In this document: positions 59,969-64,000 of the stretch, piece after piece
Position numbering within the stretch: the first letter of the stretch is position 1
How the letters are laid out: every line of letters begins with the position of its first letter
Source: a marine gamma proteobacterium HTCC2143
Lineage (GTDB): Bacteria > Pseudomonadota > Gammaproteobacteria > Pseudomonadales > Dasaniaceae
Direction of reading: 5' to 3'
Length of the DNA: 64,000 nucleotides
Assembly: GCA_000169075.1 (NCBI GenBank)
Contig: AAVT01000004.1
Coordinates: forward strand, 170,697 to 234,696
Notes under the pieces: generated by a model
What the model saw: only the letters and a program-made list of their open reading frames with translations
The model's database searches: none
What the model was told of the DNA's origin: nothing
Position numbers and translations under genes: made by a program

Positions 59969-62188
59969 TTAGCCCGCTAAAACTTGTTCTGACATGCCGG
60001 CAGGCGGCTCATTCAATTTTACAATGCGACCGGGAAAACCTTTGAAATGGGGAATCCCCTGCTCATAGTCTAAATATTCAGGGGCATCAGGACACAGTAC
60101 TGCATCGCTGCTGATAAACGCGCCGGCGAGTTTCGCTTCACCGCGCATCTCCGGATACCACCACCCATGGGGCACACGAATATGTCCTTGTTTCATCGAG
60201 TCCTGTATAAGCACCTTAGCAGTAACCTCTCCCGTTTCAGTTTGTAATTTCACCCAATCATGATCAATAATACCTTGTCGTTCAGCGTCAACAGGGTGCA
60301 TAAACAGTTTTGGTGACGGCATTCGATCGCGCAACACTTTTACCTGTCGTTGACCGGTTTGAAAAAATGCATCTTCCCGAACACCGGTAAAAACATAATA
60401 GGGATAGTCTTCGCTGACAGCTGGTCCTTCCCTATAGTAGGGCAGCGGATCAAAGCCTAACTCCCCAAGCACACTGGATTTCAATTCAACTTTCCCTGAT
60501 GGCGTGGCAAAACCAGTCTGTCGATATTTTCGATACTCGGGTGGTTGAATATACATATAGTTCTCATTCGAAAATTGTTCGAAAGTTTTTCCACTCGGTG
60601 ACAGACGATGGTCGAGCATGTCTTCGATGGTCTGCCACGGAAACAAATCAGCAAATCCCATCCGATGCGCAAGATCGTGCCAGAACTGGAATGTGCTGGA
60701 GGCTTCTGCGGGAGGCTCAACCGCTTTTTGCGACACCGTCAGCCCGAGCTTCCAATTCCAGTTATCGGCAATATGGTTGCGCTCACTAAATACATCACCC
60801 GGCAGAACATAGTCGGCCAACATAGCGGTTGGCGTCATAAATATTTCGTGAGCAACAATTAGGTCTTGATTCATCATGCCCTTCAAAATTTGATGTTGAT
60901 TGGGATAGCTCAGTAACGCGTTATTACCCAATACAAAAAATGCCTTCACGGGGTAAGGTTTTTCCGTTGCCATCGCCCGAAAGGTTGCACTAGGATTCGC
61001 CATATAACAACCCATCACGATATCTGCATAGGCATAACCGTAAACACGTTCGGTATGCTCTGACAGCATTTCCTGAGCGCGATAGGTATACGCCGGATGT
61101 GCGTCAGAACCGAGTTGTTTGGCCTTCTGCTCCGCACTCAACATCTCGTGATTGCCCAACTTGGATTCTGGGATATAATTGGGGTCAAAGCCGCCGAAAA
61201 CATCACCGCCAGGTATATCGATATTGCCTGTTAACGCCCGCAGAATACTCTGCAATCGAATTGCGGACGTTGAAGAAATCTGCATGTCGGTAATCGGTGT
61301 CCAGGGTATACAAGCACTTTCTGCGGTCGCGTACATTCTTGCCGATTCAGCAATCAACTCCGCATCAACACCGGTGATTTCAGCAACACGCTCTAGAGGA
61401 TAGTCGTTAACCCGCTCGCACAATTCATCAAAACCTACAGTGTATTCAGCGACAAAATCTTTGTCGTAAAGCTTCTCGTTAATGATCACATTAAGCCATC
61501 CGAAGCACATTGCAGCATCGGTGCCAGAACGCAGACTCAAGTGTAAGTCGGCCACTTCTGCCTGATCAGAAACCCTGGGATCCAACACAATTACTTTCGC
61601 GCCATTGGCTCGAGCGGCATTGATCATGTTGAAAATAGGTGTCCAGCTATGCTTTCGCGGATTGTGACCAAAAAGCACAATACACTGTGAATTTGAAATG
61701 TCGGCAAAAGGAAACCAGCCGTATGTCATTTTATTAACAGCGGCAGTATTACCTGCGCAGAGTGAGACACCACTAATATAGTTTGGCGTACCGAGCGCGT
61801 TCATAAAACGCCTGTCCATGCTGTGGGTGGTTTGCGTATTCCAGCCTGAGGTCGATACGGCCATAGACTCTGGACCATATTGATCCACCACCTTCTTCAG
61901 TCGCTCAGCAATCTCGTCCATAGCCTGTTCGTAAGAAATCTCTTCCCATTTGTCTTCGCCCCGCTCGCCAACACGTTTTAACGGCCTCGTGAGTCGATCG
62001 ACATGATTGTGAATGTGTGCAGCGGCCGTACCTTTGTAACAAACGTTACGTGCCAACGCAGGGTTGTCGTGGGCAATCATTCTTTTGAGCTTGCCATCTT
62101 CCGTCTCCGCGCGAAGTTGGCAGCCAATATCGCAGATTGTGCAAACTGAGTAAGTGTTCTTATTATCGGTCGGCTTTGCAGATGCCAT
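59969..62188 (-). CDS. Mo/W-bis-MGD oxidoreductase, acetylene-hydratase-like
   Basis: 739 residues of the DMSO reductase superfamily. The N-terminal [4Fe-4S] motif is C16-x2-C19-D20-x2-C23...C50. C144 in SGVSLCAGN is the likely metal ligand. Further blocks: VLFGHNPRKHSW, VIVLDPRVSDQAEVADLHL (MGD binding), GNIDIPGGDVFGG, and the C-terminal MGD domain with TGVREDAFFQTGQR. No twin-arginine signal, so cytoplasmic. Asp directly after the second Cys, and the Cys spacing, match acetylene hydratase, but related dehydrogenases share parts, so the reaction is open. No electron-transfer subunit adjoins. Downstream of TetR (45 bp). Confidence 0.85.
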   Translation of the reverse strand: MASAKPTDNKNTYSVCTICDIGCQLRAETEDGKLKRMIAHDNPALARNVCYKGTAAAHIHNHVDRLTRPLKRVGERGEDKWEEISYEQAMDEIAERLKKVVDQYGPESMAVSTSGWNTQTTHSMDRRFMNALGTPNYISGVSLCAGNTAAVNKMTYGWFPFADISNSQCIVLFGHNPRKHSWTPIFNMINAARANGAKVIVLDPRVSDQAEVADLHLSLRSGTDAAMCFGWLNVIINEKLYDKDFVAEYTVGFDELCERVNDYPLERVAEITGVDAELIAESARMYATAESACIPWTPITDMQISSTSAIRLQSILRALTGNIDIPGGDVFGGFDPNYIPESKLGNHEMLSAEQKAKQLGSDAHPAYTYRAQEMLSEHTERVYGYAYADIVMGCYMANPSATFRAMATEKPYPVKAFFVLGNNALLSYPNQHQILKGMMNQDLIVAHEIFMTPTAMLADYVLPGDVFSERNHIADNWNWKLGLTVSQKAVEPPAEASSTFQFWHDLAHRMGFADLFPWQTIEDMLDHRLSPSGKTFEQFSNENYMYIQPPEYRKYRQTGFATPSGKVELKSSVLGELGFDPLPYYREGPAVSEDYPYYVFTGVREDAFFQTGQRQVKVLRDRMPSPKLFMHPVDAERQGIIDHDWVKLQTETGEVTAKVLIQDSMKQGHIRVPHGWWYPEMRGEAKLAGAFISSDAVLCPDAPEYLDYEQGIPHFKGFPGRIVKLNEPPAGMSEQVLAG

Positions 62189-62233
62189 ATGAACGTCTTC
62201 CTTTCGTCAAACTCGGTAGGTTGTGAGACTGCT

Positions 62234-62830
62234 TTAGGTTAATTGTTGATGATCGTAGGTTTGCGCCATACCCTGTAACACGTGCAATACCATTGATTCA
62301 TGCGCCAGGGGTTCGCCTTCACCGATAGCACGGCCTAAACCGATACCAATCAACGCTTCGGAGATAGTGCGGTAGATCATCTCAAATTCTTTTGAACCCA
62401 CACCCTGATTTTTGTGTTCCAGCACCATCTGCGGTGAAAACATCTCGGAGCCGAGCTCCATTGCCTGCACCAGCCGTAGGCCAAACTGTTTATCATTTTT
62501 TGAGGCTAACCAGAGCTCTATCACCGCCTTAAACTCTGGCCGAATAATTCTGGCGTGGCCTTCCAGCAGAATGTGCTCCATTAAGCCCACGTCCAACGGC
62601 AGCTTTATCTCTAGTAGTTGCAGGTAAATACTCTGCAAAGTCTCAACAAGTAACCCTGAAAAATCAGGAAAATGATGGTTCAGTGCGCCACGAGTCAGCT
62701 GTGCGCGACGACAAACCTCAACGCCAGTGGTTTTGGTAAACCCGATTTCAATCAAAGATTCAATTGTGCTGTTAACTAGTCGCGCCTTGGTGGCACTGCT
62801 GCGGGTGTCATTTAGGTTTTCTTTATGCAT
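62234..62830 (-). CDS. TetR-family repressor of the oxidoreductase operon
   Basis: 198 residues from the ATG at 62830. N-terminal HTH: RLVNSTIESLIEIGFTKTTG, then VEVCRRAQLTRGALNHHFPD, a standard TetR helix-turn-helix. The C-terminal ligand domain is unclassified. A GTG at 62839 would add three residues but lies almost on the predicted transcript start. First gene of the operon, with a perfect operator in its own promoter, so autorepression and repression of the molybdoenzyme are expected, released by an unknown ligand. Confidence 0.92.
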   Translation of the reverse strand: MHKENLNDTRSSATKARLVNSTIESLIEIGFTKTTGVEVCRRAQLTRGALNHHFPDFSGLLVETLQSIYLQLLEIKLPLDVGLMEHILLEGHARIIRPEFKAVIELWLASKNDKQFGLRLVQAMELGSEMFSPQMVLEHKNQGVGSKEFEMIYRTISEALIGIGLGRAIGEGEPLAHESMVLHVLQGMAQTYDHQQLT

Positions 62831-62850
62831 TGGCTTCACTCATTCACCCG

Positions 62851-62879
62851 ATAATACATACATCTATGTATGTATTCAA
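62851..62879 (-). promoter_or_regulatory. TetR operator-promoter with perfect palindrome
   Basis: Minus-strand TTGAAT (62879-62874) and TATTAT (62856-62851) with a 17-bp spacer. Between and over them lies a perfect inverted repeat: AATACATACAT (62853-62863), CT, ATGTATGTATT (62866-62876). Bound repressor would block polymerase directly. Predicted start near 62844, about 14 nt before the tetR ATG. Confidence 0.88.
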
Positions 62880-63337
62880 CCCGATGCAGACAGCACTCCT
62901 TGCCGCCCGGATAATATAACTACCACTCACCCGCTAAATAATAATAATTGTCATTTGCAAATTAAACTTACTGAAAAATGGCCCTAGCGATGCTTACCGT
63001 ATTATTGATGCAAACGGCAATGCCGCGAGTAACATTGATAGCTACGCCTTTGGAGTATAGGAAAAACAAATGTCCTATTCGTGGCCACTCTGTCCTATCC
63101 GCCCGTAATACGGCAATGCCGCATAGCTGCTGAGGCGGCGGCCAACTGGCGCCTAAAAATTAGCGTTAAATATAAATTGGCATAGTAACTGTCATATGCT
63201 TTATACTTGTTCGTAGAAGACTGACACTCGTAGATCTCAATGGCACCAATACGCACCTACCAGTGGTCGAAAATGATTTCCGTATGGTAACGGGACAATA
63301 TACTAATTCGAATTTTATGATCACAGGATGAGACACG
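62880..63337. other. Spacer right of the cassette with a coding remnant
   Basis: About 460 bp. From 62971 to 63060 an open frame reads GPSDAYRIIDANGNAASNID and ends YAFGV-stop. It looks like the C-terminus of a repeat-type extracellular protein but has no start. The right 93-bp repeat begins within its last codons. The 13-mer ACGGCAATGCCGC occurs both here (63014-63026) and in the repeat (63110-63122). Confidence 0.4.
63053..63145 (+). repeat. Right copy of 93-bp direct repeat
   Basis: Partner of 59648-59740, same orientation, 6 mismatches. The central stem is CGGCA-A-TGCCG here. The outer stems TGGCC/GGCCA and CCGCC/GGCGG are unchanged. The sequence beyond the repeat (CTGGCGCC onward) is not shared with the left copy. 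Confidence 0.93.
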
Positions 63338-64000
63338 ATGAAAGCTACTTTATTGAAAATATTAGCCGGGGTGACCGCTGTCCTTTTAATACTTATTTTG
63401 GCCCTGCCTTCATTGCTCCATAAAGCCGGCTTGCACCCGGAATATACTGGTCAAAAGCATACGATTTCAACGGGTAAAAAAGCCTTAGTTATTGGGACCA
63501 ATCACGGCATTCTAAATGCTCCTGGCGAAACAACGGGTGACCCAACTGGCGTACAGATTTCTGAACTTTCTCATCCTTATTACACATTTTTGGACGCTGG
63601 AATGAGCGTAGATGTGGGCAGTATTAGTGGTGGAGAAATTCCTATAGATCCGCAAACTTTATCCAGAATGATAATATCGCCTCTTGATAAACGCTACTTA
63701 GACGACCCATCCCTGCAAGCAAAAATGCGTAACTCAATCCCGATTGGTGATATTGATTTCACCCAATATGATACGGTTTTCTTAGCCGGCGGGTGGGGAG
63801 CAGCTTATGATTTAGGTTACTCTGTTGAGTTGGGCGCAAAAATTTCAGAGGCCTATTACAGCGAAAAAACTATCATTGGCGGTGTCTGTCATGGTGTGCT
63901 GGGCTTGATTAAAGCGTTAGACAAAAACGGTAACCTACTAATAGCAGGACGCAACATGACCGGTGTCACTGACAAACAGATTACAGAATTAGGTATTACT
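63338..64000 (+). CDS. Membrane-anchored DJ-1/PfpI-family protein, 3' end missing
   Basis: At least 221 residues, still open at the right edge. ATG at 63338 with AGGATGAG upstream. One N-terminal membrane segment (about 6-25, ILAGVTAVLLILILALPSLL) precedes a DJ-1/PfpI domain: KKALVIGTNHGILNAPGE, FLAGGWGAAYDL and the nucleophile elbow GGVCHGVLGL. Such proteins include glyoxalases and amidotransferase-like enzymes; the reaction is not assignable. Second DJ-1 superfamily member in the window after the hchA-like gene, and divergent from the TetR operon. Confidence 0.87.
   Translation, partial: MKATLLKILAGVTAVLLILILALPSLLHKAGLHPEYTGQKHTISTGKKALVIGTNHGILNAPGETTGDPTGVQISELSHPYYTFLDAGMSVDVGSISGGEIPIDPQTLSRMIISPLDKRYLDDPSLQAKMRNSIPIGDIDFTQYDTVFLAGGWGAAYDLGYSVELGAKISEAYYSEKTIIGGVCHGVLGLIKALDKNGNLLIAGRNMTGVTDKQITELGIT

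Noticed and set aside
63053..63175. Integron attC site
   Set aside because: A GTTAAAT follows the right repeat, but there is no matching inverse core at the other end, and the left copy lacks it.

Overview
The window comes from a gammaproteobacterial chromosome, most likely a marine, lipid- and amino-acid-using member of the Cellvibrionales/Spongiibacteraceae-like groups. The class call rests on cysB, thrH, truC, yajC, a Crc/ExoIII-type nuclease, hflKC and cti; the group call is inference. No rRNA, tRNA, CRISPR array, prophage or intact insertion sequence was seen.

Layout. 0-5.2 kb: the 5' end of murI (off the left edge), an ExoIII-type nuclease, orphan yajC, D-cysteine desulfhydrase, a Na+/alanine symporter and alanine racemase. 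5.4-12.1 kb: a voltage-gated cation channel with a calcium-channel-like filter, a 5'-nucleotidase, a universal stress protein, cysB, a ZIP metal transporter, thrH and pabB. 12.2-20.9 kb: a complete propionyl-CoA to succinyl-CoA operon (carboxyltransferase, unusual biotin carboxylase/carrier, epimerase, B12-dependent mutase, MeaB chaperone), then cysS, a thioesterase, truC, the haem-containing cis/trans fatty acid isomerase cti, and hflKC closed by a strong terminator. 29-33 kb: a gene-poor stretch with a diguanylate cyclase broken by one in-frame stop and an ICMT-like methyltransferase. 33-38 kb: an SDR, then a minus-strand run hchA-like, old yellow enzyme, MBL-fold lipoprotein, divergent from a LysR regulator; this looks like an electrophile-detoxification unit. 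38.8-45.2 kb: three exported hydrolases (PhoD-like, M28 peptidase, Tat amidase) and a crotonase. 45.6-50.7 kb: an RND efflux pair and an outer-membrane barrel sharing a bidirectional terminator. 51.8-59.4 kb: a GST-like protein, an NhaC antiporter, an ADP-ribosylglycohydrolase, and a two-gene ovothiol locus (ovoB-like lyase, then ovoA).

59.6-63.2 kb is the most unusual part. A TetR regulator, a molybdenum/tungsten bis-MGD oxidoreductase with acetylene-hydratase-like motifs and a 56-residue basic protein form one minus-strand operon. Its promoter has a perfect 24-bp palindrome lying between and over the -35 and -10 boxes. The whole unit is bracketed by two 93-bp direct repeats (about 94% identical) that can fold into nested hairpins, so it looks like a mobile cassette. 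The window ends inside a membrane-anchored DJ-1/PfpI-family gene.
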